A stretch of 63,944 nucleotides of DNA from Clostridia bacterium (GTDB lineage Bacteria > Bacillota > Clostridia > Oscillospirales > CAG-272): assembly GCA_017472285.1 (NCBI GenBank), contig JAFUQQ010000074.1, forward strand, positions 1 to 63,944. Direction: 5' to 3'. The notes under the pieces are model-generated. The model had not been told where the DNA came from, did not search any database, and saw nothing but the letters and a program-made list of their open reading frames with translations. Positions 43,803-52,361 of this stretch are shown piece after piece. The position numbers and the translations under genes are program-made. Every line of letters starts with the position of its first letter. Position 1 is the first letter of the stretch.

Positions 43803-45905
43803 TTAATAGCCTTCGACATTGCTGATAATTCTGTGATAACCTTCCAGAACGATCATACCGTCGGCATCACTGACACGTTTGCCGCTGCAACGGACGATGA
43901 CTTCTCCAAGCACGGGGTGGTTCCAAGGATATTGAAGCTGTACGACTTTACCGATCTCTTTCATGATCTGTACGTTCTGATGTACGTAATCCAGATAATC
44001 AGGTTTGATACGACTATGCCAATATTCATAACATTCCTGAGGCGTGAATTTCTGTTCCACAGCCATGATGCGTTCCATCGTTTCATCCGCGTGCATTTCA
44101 TAATAGTTATCTTCTTCGTTGATACGGATGATCCAAAGACCGACATCGTTTTCACGCAGAATATCTTTGGGATCGAAATAAATGATACCCATTTTACCTT
44201 TTGCCTGATACAGTTTTTCGATAAAATGCAGATATTGCGCGTATTCGGATGTGGTATCATTGATATAGGTCTTTTCGATCGTTGCGGCATTGGCGGGTTT
44301 TGCGAAGAAATATCCTTGCAAAAGATCGGGTTGCAAGCCTTCCAGAACGGCAAGCTCACGCGTGGTTTCGAGTCCTTCGCAACAAACGCGGATCGCGCTC
44401 GTTTTGGCAAATTCAATGATATTGCTGATGAGCTTATGATTATAGGTATTCTTTTCAACGCCCGTCACGAACATACGGTCGATCTTGATCTCATCGACGT
44501 TCAGCTTTTTTAGATAACCGAGATTGGAATATCCCGAACCGAAATCATCGATGGAAAAGACGATGCCGAGTTTCCGTAAAGTATTGACACAACGCAGAAA
44601 ATGTTTGCTTTCCTGTAATTTCATGGATTCTGTGATCTCAATGGTCAGGGCTTCGCCGGGCATTTCCGTTTTTTGCAGGATTGCCATGATCTTTTCCGCA
44701 ATGAAAACGTCTTCAAACTGTACGATCGAGAAATTGACGCTGACATGAAGATCGGGAAGTTTTTTGCGCCATTTTTTGCATTGCAGAAGTGCTTGTTCCA
44801 GAACCCAGAGTCCGACGGTATCGATCAGACGGGATTGTTCCAGAAGCGGAATGAATTCATCGGGGAAAACACGGTCGCCGTTCGGTGTCTGATAACGAAG
44901 CAAGGCTTCCGCCGCATACAGATGATAATTTCCTGCCTTGAATTGCGGCTGATAAAAGAGTTCAAAGCCTTCGCAACCGTTCTGTACGCTTTGCTGGAGG
45001 GTTTCCATCAGCGTTAACGTGCGGAGTTTATCATCAATGGCATTGGCGGAGAAAAATTCCACCTGATCGCCTTTTTTCTGTTTTGCTTTTTTCATGGTCA
45101 GATTCACGGAGTCGAGGATACTGCTGACATTGGGGAAAAATTCGCGGTTGATCGGTACGGCGCTTGCCGTAAATGCGCATTTTTCCACCATTGCTGCCTG
45201 AATATCGGAAAAAACGGCTTGTGCATCTTCTTCTTGTTCGCTGTCGACGATCGCCATATAATTATTATGATCGATATGGTAGGCTTTTTGTACGAGCGGA
45301 TGAAAATCCAGAAGATCGGCAACTTCTTTCAGAAGCATATCGCCGTAATCTCTGCCGTGACGGAGATTGATGGCGGCAAGACCATCGATATCGAGAAGCA
45401 AGAGATAGCCGTTCTGATTCTGCAGAATATCTTTCAGGTCTTCGCGGAGTTTGACTTTGTTCCAGAGTCCCGTAAGGGGATTATACAGATGGCGCAAGGC
45501 TTCTTCGGAAACTCTGCCGAGCATGACGGGCTCATTTCCGTTTTCATTGCGCAGAACCGTACCTCTGCTGTTGATCCAGACGGTCTTTCCTTCAAGTGTG
45601 ATCCAACGGTAATCCAAATTGTGATAATTTTTTTCGCCGGATATGATGAGTTCTAAGTCGTTTTTCAGTTTTTTTCTGTCGGCGGGATGTACGACGGCGA
45701 TCAGCTCCGTCGTTGTATTTTTCAGAGAATCATGATTACGGAGCGCATACGTCTGATTGATGTTGCCGAAAAATTGAATCTCGTCCTTTTCTATATTATA
45801 GATAAAAAGAAAATCATCGGTACTGTGATTGATGACTTCCATGACCTCACGGTAAATATTGATATTTCCGTGAGAATAGGTGGCGGCGGTTTCCTGTTGA
45901 TTCAT
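43803..45905 (-). CDS. PAS-(degenerate GGDEF)-EAL phosphodiesterase
   Basis: 700 residues, soluble. A PAS domain (about 20-150), a GGDEF-like domain with the active site replaced (YHIDHNNYMAIV, about 160-300), then an EAL domain with EALLRY, NFS, EITES, DDFGSGYSNLGYL, KIDR, EGLET and QGYFF, so an active c-di-GMP hydrolase is expected. A C-terminal PAS-like region (about 580-700) adds a second sensor. The start MNQQETAATY follows GCAGGAG; the longer frame runs into the riboswitch. A c-di-GMP-I riboswitch with a terminator precedes the gene. Confidence 0.87.
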   Translation of the reverse strand: MNQQETAATYSHGNINIYREVMEVINHSTDDFLFIYNIEKDEIQFFGNINQTYALRNHDSLKNTTTELIAVVHPADRKKLKNDLELIISGEKNYHNLDYRWITLEGKTVWINSRGTVLRNENGNEPVMLGRVSEEALRHLYNPLTGLWNKVKLREDLKDILQNQNGYLLLLDIDGLAAINLRHGRDYGDMLLKEVADLLDFHPLVQKAYHIDHNNYMAIVDSEQEEDAQAVFSDIQAAMVEKCAFTASAVPINREFFPNVSSILDSVNLTMKKAKQKKGDQVEFFSANAIDDKLRTLTLMETLQQSVQNGCEGFELFYQPQFKAGNYHLYAAEALLRYQTPNGDRVFPDEFIPLLEQSRLIDTVGLWVLEQALLQCKKWRKKLPDLHVSVNFSIVQFEDVFIAEKIMAILQKTEMPGEALTIEITESMKLQESKHFLRCVNTLRKLGIVFSIDDFGSGYSNLGYLKKLNVDEIKIDRMFVTGVEKNTYNHKLISNIIEFAKTSAIRVCCEGLETTRELAVLEGLQPDLLQGYFFAKPANAATIEKTYINDTTSEYAQYLHFIEKLYQAKGKMGIIYFDPKDILRENDVGLWIIRINEEDNYYEMHADETMERIMAVEQKFTPQECYEYWHSRIKPDYLDYVHQNVQIMKEIGKVVQLQYPWNHPVLGEVIVRCSGKRVSDADGMIVLEGYHRIISNVEGY

Positions 45906-45954
45906 AAAATCGTCTCCTGCTCTTAATATTTTTAAATTTTGAATGAAATAAGAT

Positions 45955-46020
45955 ATAAAAAAGACCGCGCCTATAAACACCCGAAGAAACGGGTGTTTAA
46001 AAAGTCGCGGCCGGTCTGTC
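45955..46020 (-). terminator. Terminator of the second c-di-GMP riboswitch
   Basis: Read on the minus strand, GACCGGCCGCG pairs imperfectly with CGCGGTC around an inner stem AAACACCCG / CGGGTGTTT, followed by TTTTTT. The left arm reuses the aptamer's 3' strand. Confidence 0.8.
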
Positions 46021-46090
46021 ATGCGAAAAGGTTTCGTTTAGACACCTGAGCTTTGCGTCGCTACCTTTCAGTAGCTTTGCCAAATATTTG
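46003..46090 (-). ncRNA. Cyclic-di-GMP-I (GEMM) riboswitch aptamer
   Basis: On the minus strand the order is GGCAAAG, a CTAC/GTAG stem with a TGAAAG loop, the invariant GACGCAAAGC, TCAGGTGTCTAA, and the 3' part GACAGACCGGCC. GTCT/AGAC and GGC/GCC pairings fit P3 and P1 of the class. It lies between the diguanylate cyclase stop (22 bases upstream) and the EAL gene. No promoter is visible directly before it, so it is probably part of the cyclase transcript. Its terminator arrangement suggests that ligand turns the EAL gene on. Confidence 0.9.
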
Positions 46091-46104
46091 ATTTTCGTTT
46101 GAGA

Positions 46105-47253
46105 TCAGAATGAATTGATCTTTTTCTTTTTTTCTGCTTTTTGCTGATACAGTTTTTCATCCGCGGCATGAAGCAATTCGATGACGGTCATAGAACCATC
46201 GTAATTTTCTCTGCCGAGGCTCATGGAAAGCGTGAAATCATCTCTGAACGGAATCGCGGATACGGCATCGGAGATTTTCGCGCAAAGCGCACGGTTGTTT
46301 TCTTCATCACCGTTGCTTGTGATGACCGCAAATTCATCGCCGCCCATGCGATATGCCGTCGCGCCGTACTGTTTGGAGATCTTGCTTAAGGTATTTGCCG
46401 TCATGATAAGTGCGCGGTCGCCTTCGAGATGTCCCCACGTATCGTTGATCTTTTTGAATTCGTCAAGGTCGCCGATTAGCAGACTGAATTTGATTTTGCC
46501 GTCGCGTTTGGTCTGGCTCAGGCGGTTCTGAAGGGCAACGTCCATACCGTATCGGTTGGGAAGCCCCGTCAGGTTGTCGATCAGGATCTTATGATGCTGG
46601 TCATTGACAAAGAGGATCAGCATGGAAAGGAAAATCGCGTGTGACAAGATAAGAAGCCCGTTCTGCGACCAAATAGTTTCGATGATGGAAAGACAAATGG
46701 GCAGAATGATGAAGTGAGTGAAAACGAGAAATCTGCGTTTTTCTCTTTCAAATTCCGAGCGTTTATAACAGATGAACGAAAGGACGGATGCGGCGGTGAC
46801 GTAAAAATAGTCAAGTGCCTGCAAAAAATAAAATTTGCCGTGGTGGGAATGTCCCGCGTCGTCGATATAATAGAGCCATCCCGTATGCACGGAGATGATT
46901 GCCAGTGCACAGACGATCAGGGCGGGCAAAATGAACAGCAATTTTAAGGTTTTGTTTTTTAAGAACGAGAACGGGGATTGGTCAATGCAGTAGCAGAACC
47001 AAAAATATCCCGCAAAGGCAAGCGCGCATGAATAGAGCACCGTGATGATATGTAAGACCCAACTGAAATCGGGATTTCCGCCGAATGTGGCTCTGCAAAT
47101 ATCGAGCGCGGTTGCAACGATTGTGAGCAGATAGATACCCGAAAGATAATTCAAGATATTCGGTTTCCAATATCTTAAATTATAAAAAAACAGTACCGCT
47201 AAAAACAGGATGCAGAGTGCTTGGGACTCAATATACAGCCAAGAATGATTCAA
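46105..47253 (-). CDS. Membrane diguanylate cyclase (GGDEF)
   Basis: 382 residues: about seven membrane helices up to residue 217, then a GGDEF domain with DNLTGLPNR, GDLDEFKKINDTWGH and an intact RMGGDEF (304-308). It should make c-di-GMP from two GTP. The inhibitory RxxD site expected a few residues before GGDEF is absent (KQYG), so product feedback at the protein level is unlikely. Downstream come a c-di-GMP riboswitch and an EAL phosphodiesterase, which could supply that feedback at RNA level. Confidence 0.9.
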   Translation of the reverse strand: MNHSWLYIESQALCILFLAVLFFYNLRYWKPNILNYLSGIYLLTIVATALDICRATFGGNPDFSWVLHIITVLYSCALAFAGYFWFCYCIDQSPFSFLKNKTLKLLFILPALIVCALAIISVHTGWLYYIDDAGHSHHGKFYFLQALDYFYVTAASVLSFICYKRSEFEREKRRFLVFTHFIILPICLSIIETIWSQNGLLILSHAIFLSMLILFVNDQHHKILIDNLTGLPNRYGMDVALQNRLSQTKRDGKIKFSLLIGDLDEFKKINDTWGHLEGDRALIMTANTLSKISKQYGATAYRMGGDEFAVITSNGDEENNRALCAKISDAVSAIPFRDDFTLSMSLGRENYDGSMTVIELLHAADEKLYQQKAEKKKKINSF

Positions 47254-47317
47254 GAAAAAGACCCCTTACTAAAAATCTGATAATGAATAATTTGGAATTT
47301 TTATTGATGGTAAATTT

Positions 47318-47346
47318 ATTATAGCACAAAACAATTTCTTTGTCAA
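47318..47346 (-). promoter_or_regulatory. Promoter of the diguanylate cyclase gene
   Basis: Minus-strand TTGACA (47341-47346), 17 bases, TATAAT (47318-47323). Confidence 0.8.
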
Positions 47347-47374
47347 CCGGCGTTTATGCATAAAAATACACAAG

Positions 47375-47397
47375 AAGGCATGGTTTTATCCATGCCT
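47375..47397. repeat. 23-bp hairpin direct repeat, left of MITE
   Basis: Arms AGGCATGG and CCATGCCT, loop TTTTAT, plus one A. It is identical to 47653-47675 on the other side of the 255-bp element, and looks like a duplicated target hairpin. Confidence 0.85.
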
Positions 47398-47652
47398 CAG
47401 TTTGTCGATAAAGTCGAATTAAAATGTTTGCTTCAGCGTTTTGCACAAAAGCAAACATTTTATAAAGCCTCTCACTTTGGGAGAGGTGGCACGCAAGGCG
47501 TGACGGAGAGGGATTTTTTACTGAATTTAACCCTCTCACCCGACTTCCGTCGGGAGCTCTCCCAAAGGGCGAGCCTTTATAATAGTTATCTTTTGTGTTT
47601 TTTGTGCAACTTTTTATTTCCGCTTTTTCTACATACCTTTTTCGACAGTCTA
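47398..47652 (+). mobile_element. Family-3 MITE, 255 bp, copy 1
   Basis: Ends CAGTTTGTCGATAAAG and, inverted, TAGACTGTCGAAAAAG (12 of 16 matches). Inside are the pairs CCTCTCACTTTGGGAGAGG and CCCTCTCACCCGAC...GTCGGGAGCTCTCCC, and the GCACGCAAGGCGTGAC palindrome. No coding frame. The second copy at 63687 has the same ends and spacing. It sits between tandem 23-bp hairpins, between the cyclase promoter and the lyase gene 3' end. Confidence 0.85.
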
Positions 47653-47675
47653 AAGGCATGGTTTTATCCATGCCT
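47653..47675. terminator. Terminator hairpin of the lyase gene, right copy of the 23-bp repeat
   Basis: The same 23 bp as at 47375-47397. On the minus strand it lies 12 bases after the lyase stop and probably was its terminator; the MITE now separates two copies of it. Confidence 0.75.
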
Positions 47676-47687
47676 TAAAAAATCATA

Positions 47688-49136
47688 TTATTGGTCGTCA
47701 CCGAAATCCGCGATATAAGCTTCCATGAGCTTTTCGGGCCAATCGGAAACGGGTTCGAGCTTACCCGTGAAGAAACGGAGTGTTTTGGGTTCATGAACGA
47801 AGCGCAGACCGCCGATCATATGACGGTGATCGTAGAGCCACTTCACGCGGTCGATGACGTATTCCGTCTGGGAAAGGGTGAATACGCGGCGCGGGAATGC
47901 GAGGCGGACCATTTCAACGGATGCGATATGTTCTGTACCGTCGGGATTGCGTTCTTCGGAAAGCGTACCGCGTTCCATACCGCGAATACCGCCGCAAAGA
48001 TAAAGTGCTGCAACGAGAGAACCTGCGGGATATTCATTCGAGGGAATATGGGAAACCATCTGTCTTGCATCGATATGCGCGCCAAGACCGCCGCCGGGGG
48101 TAATCATCGGAACACCGAGCTTATCGAGCTCGCGGACGCAATGTGCGATAAACTGCGGTCCCTGAGAAATCACGTCGATATCCATCGTTTCTTCGAAACC
48201 GATAATCATTGCTTCCATTTCCTTGACGGACATACCGCCGTATGTCAGGAAGCCTTCGAACATCGTGATATAATCTTCCATCGCATGGAAAAGTGCTTCA
48301 TCACGAACGAGAATACCGCCGCCTCTGCCGAAACCGAATTTACGGCCGGAGAAATAGATCACGTCAAAGAGATCAGCAATCATACGGGTGATCTCGGCAA
48401 CGCTCTTATCCTTCAAGGCTTCTTCACGCGTTTTATTGAAATAGAGGTTGTCCTGAAGGAGCGAAGCGTCGAGAACGGTCAGTATGCCGTGTTCTTTGGC
48501 GATATCCGTTGCCGCCTTCATATTTTCATAGGAAATGGGCTGACCGCCGATGAGGTTCGTGCCTGCTTCCAGACGCATATATGCGATATTGTCTGCGCCT
48601 TCCTTTGCGATACAAGCGCGGACTTTATCGAGATCGATATTGCCCTTGAAGGGAAGATTGCTTTTCGGAACAAGACCTTCGTCCTTGACGAGTTCTTCCA
48701 CATGACCGCCAAGACGGGTAATGTGTGCCTTGGAAGTCGTGAAATGATAGTTCATGATGACACAGTTGCCGGGTTTGACGAGGTGCTGGGAAAGGATATG
48801 TTCGCAAGCGCGGCCCTGATGTGTGGGCAGCAGATTGGGAATACCGAAGATTTCTTCGAGTTTGGCACGCATACGGTAGAAGGTTTCGCTTCCTGCATAC
48901 GCATCATCTGCACGGAGCATTGCGGACTGCATATTGTCACTCATGGCGTTTACACCGGAGTCGGTGAGCATATCCATGAAAATATCGCTGTTATGGAGCA
49001 AGAATGTATTGAAACCCGCGTCATACATCTTCTGAAGACGTTTTTTTGCGGGGAGAAGTGTGAGTTTTTGTACGATTTTTACTTTATGCATCTCCATCGG
49101 AACAGGAGCGCGGTTATAAAATTTGATTTCGGGCAT
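47688..49136 (-). CDS. Tryptophanase/tyrosine phenol-lyase-family PLP lyase
   Basis: 482 residues of the beta-eliminating lyase family, which releases indole or phenol, pyruvate and ammonia from aromatic amino acids. PLP-binding landmarks are THQGRACEH (105-113), DASLLQDN (223-230) and the Schiff-base Lys266 in SGRKFGFGRGGG. The Lys context differs from the KKD...GG stretch of E. coli TnaA and of Citrobacter TPL, so substrate is uncertain. Start MPEIKFYNRA follows GGAGG. A divergent LysR gene is the likely regulator. Confidence 0.83.
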   Translation of the reverse strand: MPEIKFYNRAPVPMEMHKVKIVQKLTLLPAKKRLQKMYDAGFNTFLLHNSDIFMDMLTDSGVNAMSDNMQSAMLRADDAYAGSETFYRMRAKLEEIFGIPNLLPTHQGRACEHILSQHLVKPGNCVIMNYHFTTSKAHITRLGGHVEELVKDEGLVPKSNLPFKGNIDLDKVRACIAKEGADNIAYMRLEAGTNLIGGQPISYENMKAATDIAKEHGILTVLDASLLQDNLYFNKTREEALKDKSVAEITRMIADLFDVIYFSGRKFGFGRGGGILVRDEALFHAMEDYITMFEGFLTYGGMSVKEMEAMIIGFEETMDIDVISQGPQFIAHCVRELDKLGVPMITPGGGLGAHIDARQMVSHIPSNEYPAGSLVAALYLCGGIRGMERGTLSEERNPDGTEHIASVEMVRLAFPRRVFTLSQTEYVIDRVKWLYDHRHMIGGLRFVHEPKTLRFFTGKLEPVSDWPEKLMEAYIADFGDDQ

Positions 49137-49224
49137 TTTTTCCTCCAAATGATGATTGCTTTATTTTGATATTTAGTATATAATAAAAATGTCAATCGGT
49201 CAAACGGAAAAATTTGATTCTTAT

Positions 49225-49241
49225 CATCGAATTTTTCGATG
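49225..49241. promoter_or_regulatory. Possible LysR-binding palindrome
   Basis: CATCGAA / TTCGATG with a 3-base centre, in the 125-base divergent region between the lyase and LysR genes. A minus-strand TTGACA (49190-49195) nearby is a candidate -35 for the lyase. LysR sites are often T-N11-A palindromes, which this partly resembles. Confidence 0.4.
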
Positions 49242-49261
49242 GAGAAAACGGAGGATATTGT

Positions 49262-50152
49262 ATGGAGATACGGAACCTGATTACGTTTGTTCACGTCGCG
49301 GAGCTGAACAGCTTTACAAAGGCGGCAAAGCTTTTGGATTATTCGCAATCCACGATCTCTTTTCAGATCAAGCAATTGGAAAATGAGCTTGGATGTCTTC
49401 TTTTTGAGCGCATCAATCATACCATTACCCTGACGGAAAAAGGTAAGGAATTGCTTGCTTTCGCAAAACAGATCCGTTATCTGACGGATGAATTCAATCA
49501 GAGACATCTTGCACCGCATGAGGTCTGCGGTTTTCTGCGTATCGTTACGTCGGATTCGATCTGCGAGGATATGATGCTCACCAATTATATCGATTTTCAT
49601 AGCCGTTATCCGAAGATATCCCTGAAATTCGCGACGACGGATACGGAGGATATGATCTCGATGCTCGATCATAACGAAGCGGACGTGATGCTGACGCTGG
49701 ACAGCCGTGTTTATCACAGAGATTATCAGATCGCCAAAGAAGAAGCGATTCCGATGTATTTCGTAACGGGCGCGGATTCTCCGTATGCTTCCGAAAAAGA
49801 ACTTCTGCTGAAAGATATCGCTTCTTATCCTTTTATTCTGACGGAACGCGGAATAGGGTATCGCCGTATTTTCGATGAAGAAATGACGAAAAGGGGGCTT
49901 GACGTTCAGCCCATTCTCGAAATTGCACGCACGGACGTGATCGTTTCCATGCTGGAGCAAGGCGCGGGTGTTGCGTTTCTGCCTGAATTTGTAACGAGGA
50001 AAAAAGTACGGGAAGGGAAGCTCGTCTATCTGAACGTCAGCGACGTGCAAGCGGAGATATGGAAGCAACTGATCTATCATAAGAATAAATGGATCACAGA
50101 AAGTATGCGCGTGCTTCTGGAATATATCAAAGAAAATGAATTTGGTCGTTGA
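49262..50152 (+). CDS. LysR-family transcriptional regulator
   Basis: 296 residues: N-terminal winged HTH (NLITFVHVAELNSFTKAAKLL, then SQSTISFQIKQLENELG) and a periplasmic-binding-like effector domain (about 88-290). It starts at ATG 49262 behind GGAGGA, diverging from the lyase gene, and probably controls it in response to an aromatic amino acid or its product. Its last bases contain the -35 of the next operon. Confidence 0.9.
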   Translation: MEIRNLITFVHVAELNSFTKAAKLLDYSQSTISFQIKQLENELGCLLFERINHTITLTEKGKELLAFAKQIRYLTDEFNQRHLAPHEVCGFLRIVTSDSICEDMMLTNYIDFHSRYPKISLKFATTDTEDMISMLDHNEADVMLTLDSRVYHRDYQIAKEEAIPMYFVTGADSPYASEKELLLKDIASYPFILTERGIGYRRIFDEEMTKRGLDVQPILEIARTDVIVSMLEQGAGVAFLPEFVTRKKVREGKLVYLNVSDVQAEIWKQLIYHKNKWITESMRVLLEYIKENEFGR

Positions 50153-50177
50153 CAAAGAAAAAAATTTATGGTATACT
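50148..50177 (+). promoter_or_regulatory. Promoter of the repressor/CydDC-like operon
   Basis: TTGACA (50148-50153), 18 bases, TATACT (50172-50177) with an upstream TGG, so also an extended -10. It overlaps the LysR stop. Confidence 0.78.
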
Positions 50178-50182
50178 GAATG

Positions 50183-50207
50183 CAATCGGCGGCAAACCGC
50201 CGATTTT
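50183..50207 (+). terminator. Hairpin in the leader: LysR terminator or attenuator
   Basis: AATCGGCGG / CCGCCGATT, loop CAAA, then TTATA. It fits a terminator for LysR, but it also lies just after the start point of the next promoter, so it will be in that mRNA's leader. Confidence 0.6.
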
Positions 50208-50218
50208 ATATGAAAATA

Positions 50219-50236
50219 AGTTAGCAAAGTCTAACT
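50219..50236. promoter_or_regulatory. Metal/tetrapyrrole-regulon operator 1
   Basis: AGTTAG-CAAAGT-CTAACT, a perfect inverted repeat with a 6-base centre, between promoter and the repressor gene. The same arms and spacing occur at 54195-54212. The TTAG/CTAA arms are like those of DtxR-family boxes. Confidence 0.78.
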
Positions 50237-50253
50237 TTGGAACGGAGAACAAT

Positions 50254-50634
50254 ATGACAGTGGCTGAATTGCGATATCTGATTGCGATCGATGCGCTTTG
50301 TGAGGGGGAGAACGGTGTGAAACTGACGGAGATTGCTGCAAAAATGGGTGTTACCAAAGTCAGCGTTTACCGCGCCGTCGAAAGACTCGAAAAGAACGGA
50401 TATGTCCGGCGAAATGAAAAAAACAAGGTCATTATGACGGAAAGCGGAACCTTATTTCTTGAGGAATATATGGTAATCGTGCGTTTCATCCGCGCTCATC
50501 TGGAACAGAATTGCGGAACGCCTGCCGAAACCGCGTATCAGGATGCGCTGGGCGTGGCTTGCGCTTTGAGTGATATTTCAAGAGGCAGTATTGCCGCTTG
50601 TATGAAAAAAATAGAATCGGGGGAAAAATCATGA
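50254..50634 (+). CDS. Short DtxR/MntR-like transcriptional regulator
   Basis: 126 residues. Winged HTH (LTEIAAKMGVTKVSVYRAVERLEKNGYV, about 25-55) and a short helical dimer domain (IVRFIRAHLEQ, ACALSDISRGSIAACM) arranged as in MntR/DtxR. The usual ligands are not obvious: the family E-H pair in the ExxEH helix reads VACALS, and the H of the RH-LL helix is also missing. A Cys occupies the His position. It probably represses its own operon via the operator at 50219. Its 3' end overlaps the first ABC gene (ATGA). Confidence 0.75.
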   Translation: MTVAELRYLIAIDALCEGENGVKLTEIAAKMGVTKVSVYRAVERLEKNGYVRRNEKNKVIMTESGTLFLEEYMVIVRFIRAHLEQNCGTPAETAYQDALGVACALSDISRGSIAACMKKIESGEKS

Positions 50635-52361
50635 TTGATAAGGCTCTTTTCCGTCTTTTAGGCGGAAACAAAAAATATATCTGGTTTGCCGTGATCGCAA
50701 TGGTTGCGGGACTTGCGGCAAATATCGGCGTGACGGCTTGCGTTTGCTGGGCGGTCTGGCTTTTGACCGAGGGCGCGGAAGCGATGGATTATCTGTATCC
50801 CGTTGTCGGTGCAGTTCTTTGCATGACGGCGCGCTTCATTGCCACGAGCAAGGCGGGGGATATCAAGGATATCATCGGCAGAAACGTCAAAAAAGATCTG
50901 CGTGAACGCGTATATAATAAAATCGTAAGACTCGGTGTGCGTTCCACGGACGGCATGAGTATGGCGGGGCTGACACAGGTTTCCATGGAAGGCGTGGAAC
51001 AGCTCGACCTCTATTATTCATCGTATATTCCGCAGTTCTTCTTTTCGATGACGGCACCTTTTATCCTTTTCTTTATCTGTTTGCCGATTGATTGGCGTGT
51101 GGCAACGGTGCTTCTCGCCTGTGTGCCGCTGATCCCGCTTTCTATCGTTGCGGTATCGAAATACGCAAAGAAGATTTTCGCAAAATATTGGGGCAAATAT
51201 ACTTCGATGGGCGACAGCTTCCTTGACAGTGTACAAGGCTTGAAAGAACTCAAAATTTTCAAGGCGGATGCAAAACAGCATGAAAAAATGAATGAAAATG
51301 CGGAAGAATTCCGTAAGATTACGATGAAAGTTCTCGTTATGCAGCTTGCGAGCACGACGATCATGGACTTCGTTGCATACGGCGGCGCGGGACTCGGTAT
51401 CGCATTTGCGATCACATCCGTCATCAACCGCGGACTTTCTCCCGTTGCGGCACTTTTCCTGATCTTTGTCGCGGCTGAATTTTTCCTTCCGCTCCGTGCG
51501 TTCGGCAGTGCGTTCCACGTTGCGATGAATGGCGCGAGCGCGGGTAAAAAGATCATTTCTCTGCTCGATACGCCCGATCCCGTCTGGGGCGAAGAAACGC
51601 TGACGGGCGGCGAGATCGAACTCACAAACGTCACGTTCTCCTACGACGGCAAACGCGATGCGCTCAAAAACGTCAGTATGCGTTTTGCCGAAAAAGGCAT
51701 GACTGCCATCGTCGGTGAAAGCGGCTGCGGTAAATCCACCGTCGTCAATATGATTATCGGTGCATACCGTCCGAAAAACGGTACGGTAACGGTCGGCGGC
51801 AAACGCGCGGATGAGGTCACAAGAGAATCTTATTATGAAAACCTTGCCGTTGTCAGCTACAATACTTATATTTTCAATCAGACCGTTCGCGAGAATTTCC
51901 ATCTTGCCAACGGAAACGTCAGCGATGAAGATATTTATGCGGCATTGGAAAAAGTCAATCTCGCTTCGTTTATCCGTGAGAACGGCGGACTTGACAAAGT
52001 CATCAGTGAAGATGCAAGCAATATTTCGGGCGGTCAGAAGCAAAGACTCGCACTTGCCGTTAATCTCGTTGCGGATAAAAAAATCTACGTTTTCGATGAA
52101 GCAACGAGCAATATCGATATCGAAAGCGAAGCGATTATCATGAAAAATATCAAAGCACTTTCGGCAGAAAAAGCGGTTATCGTCATTTCTCACCGTCTTG
52201 CCAACGTCGTACCGTCCGATCATATTTATTATATGGAAAACGGTGAACTCAAGGAAGCGGGCGATCATCATACGCTGATGGCGAAAAAAGGCGGTTATGA
52301 AAAACTGTATTCCGCACAGAAAGCACTTGAAGAAGGTTATGCAAAGGAGGTATTCGCATGA
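50631..52361 (+). CDS. CydD-like ABC transporter, membrane-ATPase subunit
   Basis: 576 residues. Six N-terminal helices, with DSFLDSVQGLKELKIF and FFLPLRAFGSAFHVAMNGASAGKKI matching CydD of the thiol/heme exporter family. The nucleotide-binding domain has GESGCGKST, NISGGQKQRLA, YVFDEATSNID and a switch His in VISHRLA. It pairs with the next gene as a heterodimer. CydDC of E. coli moves thiols and has been shown to act on heme. Here the regulator and the HutX-like gene downstream favour a tetrapyrrole or metal role over cytochrome bd assembly, since no cydAB is near. Confidence 0.85.
   Translation: MIDKALFRLLGGNKKYIWFAVIAMVAGLAANIGVTACVCWAVWLLTEGAEAMDYLYPVVGAVLCMTARFIATSKAGDIKDIIGRNVKKDLRERVYNKIVRLGVRSTDGMSMAGLTQVSMEGVEQLDLYYSSYIPQFFFSMTAPFILFFICLPIDWRVATVLLACVPLIPLSIVAVSKYAKKIFAKYWGKYTSMGDSFLDSVQGLKELKIFKADAKQHEKMNENAEEFRKITMKVLVMQLASTTIMDFVAYGGAGLGIAFAITSVINRGLSPVAALFLIFVAAEFFLPLRAFGSAFHVAMNGASAGKKIISLLDTPDPVWGEETLTGGEIELTNVTFSYDGKRDALKNVSMRFAEKGMTAIVGESGCGKSTVVNMIIGAYRPKNGTVTVGGKRADEVTRESYYENLAVVSYNTYIFNQTVRENFHLANGNVSDEDIYAALEKVNLASFIRENGGLDKVISEDASNISGGQKQRLALAVNLVADKKIYVFDEATSNIDIESEAIIMKNIKALSAEKAVIVISHRLANVVPSDHIYYMENGELKEAGDHHTLMAKKGGYEKLYSAQKALEEGYAKEVFA

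Noticed and set aside
47460..47580. CRISPR-like repeats (GGGAGAGG-type)
   Set aside because: They are the inner inverted repeats of a MITE, not regularly spaced direct repeats, and no cas genes are present.
47398..47652. Small frames across the MITE
   Set aside because: The element is palindromic, repeated and non-coding; the frames are not shared between its copies in a protein-like way.
47691..49169. 492-codon frame on the plus strand
   Set aside because: Antisense of the tryptophanase-family lyase; no family features.
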